The notes beneath the pieces were generated by a model, which was not told the DNA's origin, searched no databases, and worked only from the letters and a program-made list of their open reading frames with translations. 64,000 bases of DNA from Brachybacterium alimentarium (lineage in GTDB: Bacteria > Actinomycetota > Actinomycetes > Actinomycetales > Dermabacteraceae). The position numbers and the translations under genes were made by a program. Positions 34,825 through 43,170 of the stretch are shown piece by piece. The first letter of the stretch is position 1. The number at the start of each line of letters is the position of its first letter. Location: contig NZ_NRGS01000018.1 of the NCBI RefSeq assembly GCF_002332425.1, forward strand, positions 32,038 through 96,037, read 5' to 3'.

Positions 34825-34936
34825 ACCTCACCCGCGCCCGGAAAGCGCTGCGGCACACGCGCCCCAGCGCCACCACCCTCGCTGTCGGTGCACGGTGCAC
34901 GGTGCACGGTGCCCGGCGCCCCCACCCCACATGACA

Positions 34937-35004
34937 GTTACTCCGGGGTTATGAGCACCTCTCTGCCATGGATGGAAGCAGCGCGCACATAACTCAGGGG
35001 TAAC
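34937..35004. terminator. Imperfect inverted repeat between convergent operons
   Basis: GTTACTCCGGGGTTATG (34937-34953) and CATAACTCAGGGGTAAC (34988-35004) are complementary at 14 of 17 positions, 16 if G-U pairs are allowed. The 34-base loop itself contains CTGC and GCAG. The element is markedly less GC-rich than its surroundings and sits between the converging dipeptide-type and sugar ABC operons. The flanks carry GGTGCAC repeats (about 34888-34914) and GGGGTGT repeats. Confidence 0.45.
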
Positions 35005-35050
35005 CGCGCGTGGGGTGAGGGGTGCGGGGTGTGGGGTGTGGGGTGGGGTG

Positions 35051-35944
35051 CTACTCCTTGACGCCGCCCTCGGCCACGCCCCGGAAGAAGATCCTCTGGA
35101 GCGCGAGGAACAGCGCCACGAGCGGCGCGACGGCGATGATCGTGCCGGCGGCGACCACGCGCGGGTTGTCCGCGAAGGTGCCCTGGAGGTAGTTCAGGCC
35201 CACGGTCAGGGTGTACTTGTCGGGGTCCGAGAGGATCAGCAGCGGCCACAGGAAGTCGTTCCAGCTGCCCATGAAGGCGAGCAGCGCGACCACGGCGAGG
35301 GTTCCCTTGACGGAGGGGAGTCCGAGGCGGAGGAAGCGCTGCCAGACCGAGGCGCCGTCGACGATGGCGGCCTCGTCGACCTCCTTGGGGAGGGCGAGGA
35401 ACGCGTTCCACATCAGCAGCACGCTGATCGCGCTCATCATCGTCGGCAGGAACACGGCGACCAGGGTGTTGCCCAGGCCCATCGCGTTGACCAGCTGCGT
35501 CAGCGCGATCATCGAGCTCTCCTGCGGGATCAGGAGCGTGGCGGCGAAGAGCCCGATGGCGATCACCTTGCCGCGGAACTGGAGCCGCGCCATCGCGTAT
35601 CCGGCCATGGCGCAGCCGACCACGCTCAGCGTGACGTTGCACAGGGCGACGATCACCGAGTTGCCGATGTACGACCAGACCGGGATCACCTCGGTGACCT
35701 GCGAATAGGCGGCCAGGCTGAACTCCTCCGGCCAGAACGACGGGGGCATCGAGTAGAGGTCCTCGCCGATGCCCTTCAGGGACGTCGCGAGCTGCCACAG
35801 GAAGGGGCCGATCGAGATCACGATGACCACGAGCAGCAGCAGATAGCGCAGGACCAGCTCGGGCCGGGTGGCGGATTCGCCGTCCGACAGGGCGACGGTG
35901 TGCCGGGAGCCCTTCCGCGAGGTGTGGGGATGGGTGAGCGCCAT
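35051..35944 (-). CDS. Carbohydrate ABC transporter permease (MalG type)
   Basis: A 297-residue permease with six hydrophobic segments. The EAA loop EVDEAAIVDGASVWQRFLRLGLPSVK is canonical for the CUT1 sugar transporter family. It pairs with the MalF-type permease encoded just upstream (stop and start one base apart) and lacks a local ATPase, as is usual for actinobacteria that share one MsiK-type ATPase. Divergent glycosidase genes point to a mannoside or related oligosaccharide as cargo. Confidence 0.88.
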   Translation of the reverse strand: MALTHPHTSRKGSRHTVALSDGESATRPELVLRYLLLLVVIVISIGPFLWQLATSLKGIGEDLYSMPPSFWPEEFSLAAYSQVTEVIPVWSYIGNSVIVALCNVTLSVVGCAMAGYAMARLQFRGKVIAIGLFAATLLIPQESSMIALTQLVNAMGLGNTLVAVFLPTMMSAISVLLMWNAFLALPKEVDEAAIVDGASVWQRFLRLGLPSVKGTLAVVALLAFMGSWNDFLWPLLILSDPDKYTLTVGLNYLQGTFADNPRVVAAGTIIAVAPLVALFLALQRIFFRGVAEGGVKE

Positions 35945-35945
35945 G

Positions 35946-36893
35946 TCAGCTCTCCTTCCGGTAGGTCATGCGCAGGTTCACGATCATGAGGATGAGCGTG
36001 AGCAGGAAGAGCACGATGGAGACGGCCGAGGAGTAGCCCAGCCGGCCGGACAGTCCGGTCCCGGATTCACGGATCAGCATGACCAGCGAGCTCGAGCGTC
36101 CGCCCGGTCCGCCGGTGCCGCCGGAGAGGACGAAGATCTCCGAGAAGATGCGGAAGGCCGCGAGCGAGGCGATGATGCCGATCAGCAGCATCGTCGAGCG
36201 CATCGCCGGGAGGGTCACGGTGAGGAACCGCCGGACCGGTCCGGCGCCGTCCATCATCGCCGCCTCGTGGAGGCTCTGCGGGACGTTCGCGAGCACCGCG
36301 AGGTAGACCACCATGTAGTAGGCGATCCCCTGCCACACCGTGACGATCATCGAGGAGATCAGCAGCAGGTACTCGTCGGTGAGGAACGGGATCGGGCTCG
36401 AGATGATGCCGAGCCATCCGGCCATCGAGTTCACCAGGCCCCGCGAGTCCAGCAGCCAGGTCCAGATCAGACCGGTGACGACGACCGAGGCGATCACGGG
36501 GGTGTAGATCGCGGTGCGGATCGCGCCGATCCCGGGGACCGCCTTGCGGACCAGCATCGCCAGCAGGAGCGGCAGGATGACGAGCGGGGGGACGGCTCCG
36601 ACCACATAGATCAGACAGTTGCGCAGGGCGATCCAGAACATCGGATCGGCGAGCAGGTCGCGATAGTTCTGCAGCCCGTTGAAGCTGCCGCCGAGCAGGG
36701 GGCGCGCGTCGGTGAACGACAGCACGATCGTGTTCAGGAACGGGAAGAGGACGAAGACGATCGCGGCGAGCAGCGCCGGGGCCATCAGCAGCCAGGGCGT
36801 CAGAGGCGCATGGGTGCGCACGGGTGCGGGCTTGCGGCGCCGTTGCGGTGTCTCCACGGCCTGGGGCCTTTCGAGGGTCGTCGCGGTGCTCAT
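35946..36893 (-). CDS. Carbohydrate ABC transporter permease (MalF type)
   Basis: A 315-residue permease. A polar N-terminus (ETPQRRRKPAPVRTH) is followed by six hydrophobic segments and the EAA loop SLHEAAMMDGAGPVRRFLTVTLP. The ATG overlaps the stop of the receptor gene (ATGA). It is the second gene of a receptor-MalF-MalG operon. Confidence 0.88.
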   Translation of the reverse strand: MSTATTLERPQAVETPQRRRKPAPVRTHAPLTPWLLMAPALLAAIVFVLFPFLNTIVLSFTDARPLLGGSFNGLQNYRDLLADPMFWIALRNCLIYVVGAVPPLVILPLLLAMLVRKAVPGIGAIRTAIYTPVIASVVVTGLIWTWLLDSRGLVNSMAGWLGIISSPIPFLTDEYLLLISSMIVTVWQGIAYYMVVYLAVLANVPQSLHEAAMMDGAGPVRRFLTVTLPAMRSTMLLIGIIASLAAFRIFSEIFVLSGGTGGPGGRSSSLVMLIRESGTGLSGRLGYSSAVSIVLFLLTLILMIVNLRMTYRKES

Positions 36894-38194
36894 TCGCTCA
36901 CCCCCGCCAGACGGTTGGCCTGGGCCACCGACGCATCGAGGGCCTCCTGGGCGGTGATCCGCCCGACGACGGCGTCGCCGACCTGGCGCTGCAGCTCCAC
37001 GCGCATCTCCTCGGTCCAGACGACCGGTGTGTAGTTGCGGGCGCTGTCGAGCTGGCCCGCCGCGACCACGCGCACCTCGCTGGTGTCGGAGCCGTCGTCC
37101 TCGGTGAAGTACGGATCCTCGAGGGCACCCTCGGTGGACGGGAAGACGTCGACGATGTGGGCGAACTCCATCTGCTTCTCCTGGGAGGTGAGGAACTCCG
37201 CGAAGGCGATCGCGACCTCGGGGTGCTCCGTGCGGGAGCTCACCGCGATGCCCTGCGAGAACATGTTGGCGTGGCCCGTGTCGGTCAGCGTCTCCGTGAT
37301 GCCGAGGTTCGCGTAGAGATCGGGCGCGTTCTCCTTGAAGTTCGCGACGTCGTAGGCGGAGCCGGTGGAGAGCGCGACCTGGCCGCTCTGGAACCGTTCG
37401 CCGCCGCCCGTGTAGGTCAGGACCGTGGAGTCCGGCAGCAGGCCCTTGCGCTCGTACGCCTGGCGGTAGCGCTCGACCATGCGCACGGCGCGCTCGTCGT
37501 TGAAGATGAAGCGCTCCTGGTCGTCGTCGAGCACCTGGACGCCGTACATCCCGAAGTCGGCGATCGCCGGCAGCTGTCCGATCATGTAGAACCGGCCGTC
37601 GACCGCGTCTCCCATGGCGTCCGCGAGGTCGAACAGCTCGTCCCACGTCGTGGGTGGGTCGTCGGGATCGAGCCCGGCCTCCTCGAACAGGGCCCGGTTG
37701 TAGAAGATCGGTCCGGTGTTCAGGTACCACGGGTAGGCGAACGTGGTGCCGGCCTGCGGGTCGCTGTAGTCCTCGATGGCACCGTCGGCGTACCCGTCGA
37801 GGACCTCGGGGCGCGCATCGGCGATGTCGAGGAGCAGCCCGGCCTGGGCGAGGGGCCAGGCCAGATCGGGCGCGAGGTTCATGACGTCGGGCAGATCGAG
37901 GTTCGAGGCGTCGACCTGGAGGTTGTCGGCGTAGCCGTCGGCGGGCTGGTCCACCCAGTCGACGGAGGCTCCGGGGTGAGCGGCGACGAACTCGTCGATC
38001 AGGCCCTCGAAGTACTCGAGATAGGCGCTGCGCAGGTTCCAGGTCTGGAAGCGGATCGCGCCCTCGAGCTCGATGTCGGTCCCGATCGGTCCGGAGGCGA
38101 CGGTGGGGCCGCCGGTGGGTTGCAGTCCGCAGCCGCTGAGCAGGAGCAGCCCCGTCAGGGACCCTCCTGTCATGAGGTCTCGGCGTGTGAGCAT
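36890..38194 (-). CDS. Sugar ABC transporter substrate-binding lipoprotein
   Basis: A 434-residue family 1 solute-binding protein. The signal peptide MLTRRDLMTGGSLTGLLLLS ends with the lipobox cysteine C22. The mature part has IRFQTWNLRSAYLEYFEGLIDEF and YPWYLNTGPIFYNRALFEEAG, typical of oligosaccharide receptors. AAGGAG lies just before the ATG (short spacing). It heads the operon and faces the glycosidases across a LacI-type control region, so it probably binds a manno-oligosaccharide or similar glycan. Confidence 0.87.
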   Translation of the reverse strand: MLTRRDLMTGGSLTGLLLLSGCGLQPTGGPTVASGPIGTDIELEGAIRFQTWNLRSAYLEYFEGLIDEFVAAHPGASVDWVDQPADGYADNLQVDASNLDLPDVMNLAPDLAWPLAQAGLLLDIADARPEVLDGYADGAIEDYSDPQAGTTFAYPWYLNTGPIFYNRALFEEAGLDPDDPPTTWDELFDLADAMGDAVDGRFYMIGQLPAIADFGMYGVQVLDDDQERFIFNDERAVRMVERYRQAYERKGLLPDSTVLTYTGGGERFQSGQVALSTGSAYDVANFKENAPDLYANLGITETLTDTGHANMFSQGIAVSSRTEHPEVAIAFAEFLTSQEKQMEFAHIVDVFPSTEGALEDPYFTEDDGSDTSEVRVVAAGQLDSARNYTPVVWTEEMRVELQRQVGDAVVGRITAQEALDASVAQANRLAGVSE

Positions 38195-38316
38195 GTGCTC
38201 CTTCTTTCTGCGTCCTCGACGAGGTGGTCCGCTGCAGCGCGGATGAGCTCCGATGCTCGCGGGGAGGGGCTTTCCCGGGGGATGTACCGGGGTGCCCGAC
38301 CGTGGAGCATTGTCGA

Positions 38317-38412
38317 CTGCAGCGCTTAAGTCCTCCGGTACTATAGCGCTTAACCTTGAGTGTGCCGCGAATGCCGGGACAGGCGCGGAACTGATAGGTT
38401 TAAGCGGTTAAG
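38317..38412. promoter_or_regulatory. Divergent promoter region with three LacI-type operators
   Basis: Three elements related to the palindrome TTAAGCGCTTAA are present: AGCGCTTAAG (38321-38330), AGCGCTTAAC (38345-38354) and TTAAGCGGTTAA (38400-38411, 11 of 12). The middle copy overlaps TATAGT on the minus strand (38345-38340), a -10 for the ABC operon. The last overlaps TAGGTT (38395-38400), a candidate -10 for the glycosidase. A LacI-family repressor binding these would control both directions; none is encoded in the window. Confidence 0.6.
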
Positions 38413-38437
38413 TACATCGACGATGCAGGAGCTCACC

Positions 38438-39799
38438 GTGTCGCACGCCGCGCTCGGAGCCAACTACACCCCGCGCCGGGGCTGGTTCCACACCTGGGGG
38501 GAGATCGAGCCCGCCCAGATCCAGGAGGATCTCGCGCAGATCGCTGATCTCGGTCTCGACCACGTGCGGATCTTTCCGCTGTGGCCCGTCCTCCAGCCCA
38601 ACCGGACCCTGATCTCCTCCCGGGCCGTCGACGACGTGCTCACCGTGGTCGATCTGGCCGGCGAGCAGGGACTCGACATCTCCGTGGACCTGCTCCAGGG
38701 CCACCTCTCCAGCTACGACTTCCTCCCGGCGTGGATCTCGACCTGGCACCGGCGCAACATGTTCACCGACCCGGACGTGGTGGACGCCCAGAAGCAGCTC
38801 GCCCGCGTGCTCGGCGGCGAGCTCGCCGAGCGCTCCCACGTCACCGGGATGACCCTCGGCAACGAGATCGGCCAGTTCGCCGTGTCCTACCACCCCGATC
38901 CGCACCCCGTCACGAGCGAGGAGGCCACTGCCTGGACCCGTGACCTCCTCGAGACGGTCGATCAGCACCTTCCGGGGCGACGCAGCCATCACAGCTTCGA
39001 CGACACCCTGTGGTTCAAGGACGATCACCCCTTCACCCCGGCCGACGCGGTGACCCTCGGGGCCTCGACCACCGTCCATTCCTGGGTGTTCACCGGTGCC
39101 GGCCAGACCTTCGGCGAGGGGCATCCCGCGCTCGCGCTCTACGGCCGCTATCTCATCGAGGTCGCCGACCTGTGGCGGCGGCACCTCGGTGCCCCCGCGG
39201 ACCGTCGGATCTGGCTGCAGGAGATCGGCGCGCCCACCCCCTGGGTCGACGCCGAGCATGCGCCGCAGTTCGCGGACACGAGCATCCGCTCGGCCGTGGC
39301 CCACCCCGCCGTCGAGGCGGTCACCTGGTGGTGCTCCCACGACGTGAGCCGTGACCTCGGAGACTTCCCCGAGGTCGAGTACAGCCTGGGCCTGTTCGAC
39401 GAGCACGGTCGCACCAAGCCCATCGGCGAGGCGATCGGGGCTCTCGCCGCGGAGCTCCGCGCGGAGCACGGGGGCGGGGGCGTCGGGGAACGTGCCGAAC
39501 CGCCCTTCGCTGAGCAGTTCCTCGCTGAGCAGCCCGTCGACGCGCAGCCCGACGCTGCCCGCCCCTTCGCTGAGCAGCCCGTCGCCGAACTGTCCGTCCC
39601 CGACCTCGCCCGGGACGGCTCCGACCGCTCCGTCCTGGGGCCCCGCGGAGAGATCTTCGCCCGCTGGGTCGCTGAAGCCCTCGAGGGAAGACCCTGCCGC
39701 CTCGTCACTGCCGCCGACGAGGCTCGCACCGAAGAGGCCATCGACCACAACGCCAGCCCCTCGGCACCGATCAACCTGCGCCGCGCGGCACGGCGCTGA
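38438..39799 (+). CDS. Glycoside hydrolase, clan GH-A type (GH5-like)
   Basis: A 453-residue TIM-barrel glycosidase. The acid/base fits E143 in TLGNEIG and the nucleophile E262 in WLQEIGAP, the usual NE and E pairing of clan A. WHTW-like and DHVRIFPLWPV segments are also typical. No signal peptide is seen, so it acts on imported oligosaccharides in the cytoplasm. GTG 38438 has AGGAG at 6-base spacing and fits the predicted transcript start; an ATG 15 bases earlier has no such site. The last 110 residues or so are an acidic, Ala/Glu/Gln/Pro-rich tail with repeated AEQ triplets. A beta-mannosidase or related activity is plausible. Confidence 0.75.
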   Translation: MSHAALGANYTPRRGWFHTWGEIEPAQIQEDLAQIADLGLDHVRIFPLWPVLQPNRTLISSRAVDDVLTVVDLAGEQGLDISVDLLQGHLSSYDFLPAWISTWHRRNMFTDPDVVDAQKQLARVLGGELAERSHVTGMTLGNEIGQFAVSYHPDPHPVTSEEATAWTRDLLETVDQHLPGRRSHHSFDDTLWFKDDHPFTPADAVTLGASTTVHSWVFTGAGQTFGEGHPALALYGRYLIEVADLWRRHLGAPADRRIWLQEIGAPTPWVDAEHAPQFADTSIRSAVAHPAVEAVTWWCSHDVSRDLGDFPEVEYSLGLFDEHGRTKPIGEAIGALAAELRAEHGGGGVGERAEPPFAEQFLAEQPVDAQPDAARPFAEQPVAELSVPDLARDGSDRSVLGPRGEIFARWVAEALEGRPCRLVTAADEARTEEAIDHNASPSAPINLRRAARR

Positions 39800-39824
39800 C
39801 CCGTCCGCAACGAAGGAGACCCCC

Positions 39825-42800
39825 GTGCACGACAATCGACCCACCAGTGAGGATCGCGTTCGCCGGTTCCTCGGCGAGCTCCTGCCTGCCCGGCGCCACT
39901 TGGATACCGCCCCTCTGACCATCGAGGCCTGGGAGGTGCCGGACGAGCCGGTGCCCTTCGAGGTCGCGCGCGAGCAGACCTACGCCCCCATCGCCGTCGG
40001 CGACCGCTGGGGCCGGCCGTGGTCGACGCTGTGGCTGCATGTGACCGGGACGGTCCCCGAGAGCTGGATCGTCGACGAGGAGCGCGATGTCGAGCTCCAG
40101 CTGGACCTGTCGTTCACGAACATGCCCGGCTTCCAGGCCGAAGCGCTCATCTGGACCCCGGAGGGCGAGACCGTCAAGGCGATCAACCCCTTCAACCAGT
40201 ACCTCACCCTCGAAGCCGGCGAGCAGGTCGACTACTACCTCGAATGCGCGGCGAACCCGAACGTGCCCGGGGACTGGACCTTCACGCCCACCGCCCTCGG
40301 CGACAAGGCGACGGCCGGGGAGGACCCGATCTACGACCTCACGCAGCTGCGCCTGGCCTGGCGCAGCCGCAGCATCTGGGAGCTCGAGCAGGACGTGGTG
40401 GCCCTGAACGGGCTCATGCACACGCTGCCCGAGCAGTCCCCGCGACGCTTCGATCTCATGGCGGCATTGACCGCGGCGCTGGACGCGGCTGACCCCGACG
40501 ACCTCCACGCGAGCGCCCCCGAGGCCCGGGAAGCGCTGCGTCCCGCGCTCGAGGCCCCCGCGAACGCGTCGGCCCTGACCGTGGTCGCGACCGGCCACGC
40601 GCACATCGATTCGGCCTGGCTCTGGCCGGTGCGCGAGACCCGACGCAAATGCGCGCGCACGTTCACCAATGTGTGCTGGCTGCTCGAGCACTACGAGCAG
40701 CTGACGTTCTCGTGCTCCTCCGCTCAGCAGTACCAGTGGATCCGCGACGAGTACCCCGGGCTGTGGAAGCGCATCAGCCGGCATGTCGCCGACGGCCGCT
40801 TCGTGCCGGTGGGCGGCATGTGGGTCGAGTCCGACACCAACATGCCGGGATCCGAGGCGCTGGCCCGCCAGTTCCTGCACGGCAAGAAGTTCTTCCTCGA
40901 CGAGTTCGGGATCGAGACCAAGGAGACCTGGCTGCCGGACTCCTTCGGCTACTCGGCCGCGCTGCCGCAGATCTGCGCGCTCGCCGGCAACGACTTCTTC
41001 CTGACCCAGAAGGTCTCCTGGAACCAGTACTCGACCTTCCCCCACCACACGTTCCGGTGGGAGGGGATCGACGGCACCACCCAGTTCACGCACTTCCCGC
41101 CGATCGACGCGTACAACGGGCAGCTCACCGCCGCCGAGCTCGCCCACTTCGAGAAGAACTTCAAGGACAAGGGCGCCAGCCACCTCGGGCTGACGCCCAC
41201 CGGATGGGGCGACGGAGGCGGCGGCCCCACGCGCGAGATGATCGGCTCGCAGGAGCGCTTCGCCGACCTCGACGGTGCGCCGAAGGTGGAATGGTCGACC
41301 TCGCAGGACTTCTTCACCCGCGCCCAGGAGGAATACCCCGACGCGCCGCTCTGGAACGGCGAGCTCTACCTCGAGCTGCACCGGGGCACCTACTCCTCGC
41401 AGATCCACGGCAAGCAGGGCAACCGCCGCACCGAGGCGCTGATGCACGATGTCGAGCTGTGGAGCGCGACGGCGGCGCAGCTGGTGGACGGCTTCGCCTA
41501 TCCCCACGACGAGATCGACTCCCTGTGGGACAAGCTGCTGCTGCTGCAGTTCCACGACATCCTGCCCGGCTCCTCCATCGCCTGGGTGCACCGCGAGGCG
41601 GAGCACTCCTATGCGTACATCACCGAGCGCGGCGAGGCCCTGGTGGCCGCGGCGCTGCAGGCCCTCGGCGACGGCGACGGCGGCACCGAGCAGCTCGTCA
41701 ACTCGCGCTCGCGCGCAGTGCAGGGCGTCGCCCCGCTCGGCGCCGACGTCTCCGAGCCGCCCGCTGCGGCCCCGACGCTGTCCCGTGAGGGCGGGAACCT
41801 GGTCGTGGAGACCCCGGAGCTGCATGTCGAGATCGACGAGCGGGGTCTGCTCACCTCGCTGCGCGCAGGGCGCGACGGCCGAGAGGCGATCGCTCCCGGC
41901 GCCGGGGGAGCCCTCCTCCAGCTGCACCGGGACGCTCCCAATGCGTGGGACTCCTGGGACATCGACGAGTTCTACCGCCACGTGCACCGTGATCTCGAGG
42001 CGGAGTCCGCTCCCGAGGTCACGACCGACGATGACGGCACCGTGCGCGTGGCCGTCGCCTACCGGACCCGTCCTGAGGGCTTCCCGGAGCGTCCCTACGC
42101 GGGGGCGCCGTCGGTCGGCGTCGGGTCGCGCATCGTGCTCACCTATTCCGTCGCCCCGGGGGCGACCGAGCTGGGCATCGATCTCGACCTGGACTGGCAT
42201 GAGCGCAAGAAGGTCCTCAAGCTCGCCTTCCCCCTGGGCGTGCGGGCCGCGGTGATGAGCAGCGAGATCCAGTTCGGGCACATCGACCGGCCGATCCCTG
42301 TGAACACGAACGAGGACTTCGGCCGGTTCGAGACCTGTGCGCATCGATGGGTCCGCGTCGCCGAGCCGGACTTCGGCATCGCCCTGGCCAACGATTCCTC
42401 GTACGGGCACGACGTGCGCCGGGTGCTCCGCGGGAAGAACGGCGCGGGCACGACCACCGTGCTGCGGGCGACGGTGCTGCGGGCCGCGGAGTTCCCGGAC
42501 CCCCTGGCCGAGGAGGGCGAGTACACCGTGCGCTACGCGATCCGCCCTCAGGCGGGCGTCGCCGACGCGATCGACATGGGTGAGGCGCTGAACCAGGCGG
42601 AGCGCACGCTCCACCGCTCGGCACCGCTGGAGCCGTTGGCGACCCTCGAGGAGAGCAGCGCGCGCATCCAGACCGTCAAGCGCGCCGAGGACCGCTCCGG
42701 CGATCTGCTGGTGCGGCTGTACGAGTCCGAGGGCCGACGGGCGCTCACCGAGCTCTCCGTCCCCGGAGCGCGCTCGCTGACCGTCGTCGATCTCCTGGAG

Positions 42801-42914
42801 CGTCCGCTCGATGAGCAGTCGCCCCTCGCAGACCGTGCGGCGCAGGCGCAGGGGGAGCGGATCCCGCTGCGGCTGAACCCCTTCGAGATCACGACGGTGC
42901 GCGCGACCTTCTGA
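39825..42914 (+). CDS. Alpha-mannosidase, glycoside hydrolase family 38
   Basis: A 1029-residue cytoplasmic GH38 enzyme. HIDSAWLW supplies zinc ligands H260 and D262, ETWLPDSFGYSAALPQI holds the nucleophile D372, and FHDILPGSS the zinc ligand H577 next to D578. A central helical domain and two beta-sandwich domains follow, as expected for this length. It removes alpha-linked mannose (metal-dependent, retaining). GTG 39825 has AAGGAG at 6-base spacing. The gene lies 25 bases after the glycosidase, so both enzymes and the divergent importer form a mannoside uptake-and-degradation locus. Confidence 0.92.
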   Translation: MHDNRPTSEDRVRRFLGELLPARRHLDTAPLTIEAWEVPDEPVPFEVAREQTYAPIAVGDRWGRPWSTLWLHVTGTVPESWIVDEERDVELQLDLSFTNMPGFQAEALIWTPEGETVKAINPFNQYLTLEAGEQVDYYLECAANPNVPGDWTFTPTALGDKATAGEDPIYDLTQLRLAWRSRSIWELEQDVVALNGLMHTLPEQSPRRFDLMAALTAALDAADPDDLHASAPEAREALRPALEAPANASALTVVATGHAHIDSAWLWPVRETRRKCARTFTNVCWLLEHYEQLTFSCSSAQQYQWIRDEYPGLWKRISRHVADGRFVPVGGMWVESDTNMPGSEALARQFLHGKKFFLDEFGIETKETWLPDSFGYSAALPQICALAGNDFFLTQKVSWNQYSTFPHHTFRWEGIDGTTQFTHFPPIDAYNGQLTAAELAHFEKNFKDKGASHLGLTPTGWGDGGGGPTREMIGSQERFADLDGAPKVEWSTSQDFFTRAQEEYPDAPLWNGELYLELHRGTYSSQIHGKQGNRRTEALMHDVELWSATAAQLVDGFAYPHDEIDSLWDKLLLLQFHDILPGSSIAWVHREAEHSYAYITERGEALVAAALQALGDGDGGTEQLVNSRSRAVQGVAPLGADVSEPPAAAPTLSREGGNLVVETPELHVEIDERGLLTSLRAGRDGREAIAPGAGGALLQLHRDAPNAWDSWDIDEFYRHVHRDLEAESAPEVTTDDDGTVRVAVAYRTRPEGFPERPYAGAPSVGVGSRIVLTYSVAPGATELGIDLDLDWHERKKVLKLAFPLGVRAAVMSSEIQFGHIDRPIPVNTNEDFGRFETCAHRWVRVAEPDFGIALANDSSYGHDVRRVLRGKNGAGTTTVLRATVLRAAEFPDPLAEEGEYTVRYAIRPQAGVADAIDMGEALNQAERTLHRSAPLEPLATLEESSARIQTVKRAEDRSGDLLVRLYESEGRRALTELSVPGARSLTVVDLLERPLDEQSPLADRAAQAQGERIPLRLNPFEITTVRATF

Positions 42915-42922
42915 CCTCGCTG

Positions 42923-42971
42923 CCCCGGTGCGGTGGCCGGCTCGTCGGCACCGCACCGGGGCCGACGAGCC
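42923..42971 (+). terminator. Two mutually exclusive hairpins after the alpha-mannosidase
   Basis: CCCCGGTGCGGT (42923-42934) pairs perfectly with 42950-42961 (12 bp). GGCTCGTCGGC (42939-42949) pairs perfectly with 42961-42971 (11 bp). The second 5' arm lies in the loop of the first, so the two stems compete, or would form a tight pseudoknot. Either could terminate the glycosidase transcript. Confidence 0.6.
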
Positions 42972-43010
42972 GCGCGGTCCGCTGAGTCGCGTGCGTGCGT
43001 GTGAGGGTGG

Positions 43011-43119
43011 GCCGCAGCCGCAGCCGCAGCCGCAGCCGCAGCTGTAGGGGTAGCCGCAGCCGTAGAGGTGACCGTCGGCGTAGCCGCAGCTGTAGAGGTG
43101 GCCGTCGGCGTAGCCGCAG
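43011..43119. repeat. Hexamer and 30-bp tandem repeats in a convergent gap
   Basis: About five copies of GCCGCA (43011-43041) are followed by a 30-bp unit starting GTAGCCGCAGCYGTAGAGGT repeated 2.3 times (43050-43079, 43080-43109, partial 43110-43119) with 28 of 30 bases identical. The array lies between GH38 and the minus-strand oxidoreductase. Confidence 0.7.
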
Positions 43120-43170
43120 GTCAGCGGGGCGGGTGGGCCCCCGCCTCGCCTCGCCTCAGCTCCGCTCGGC

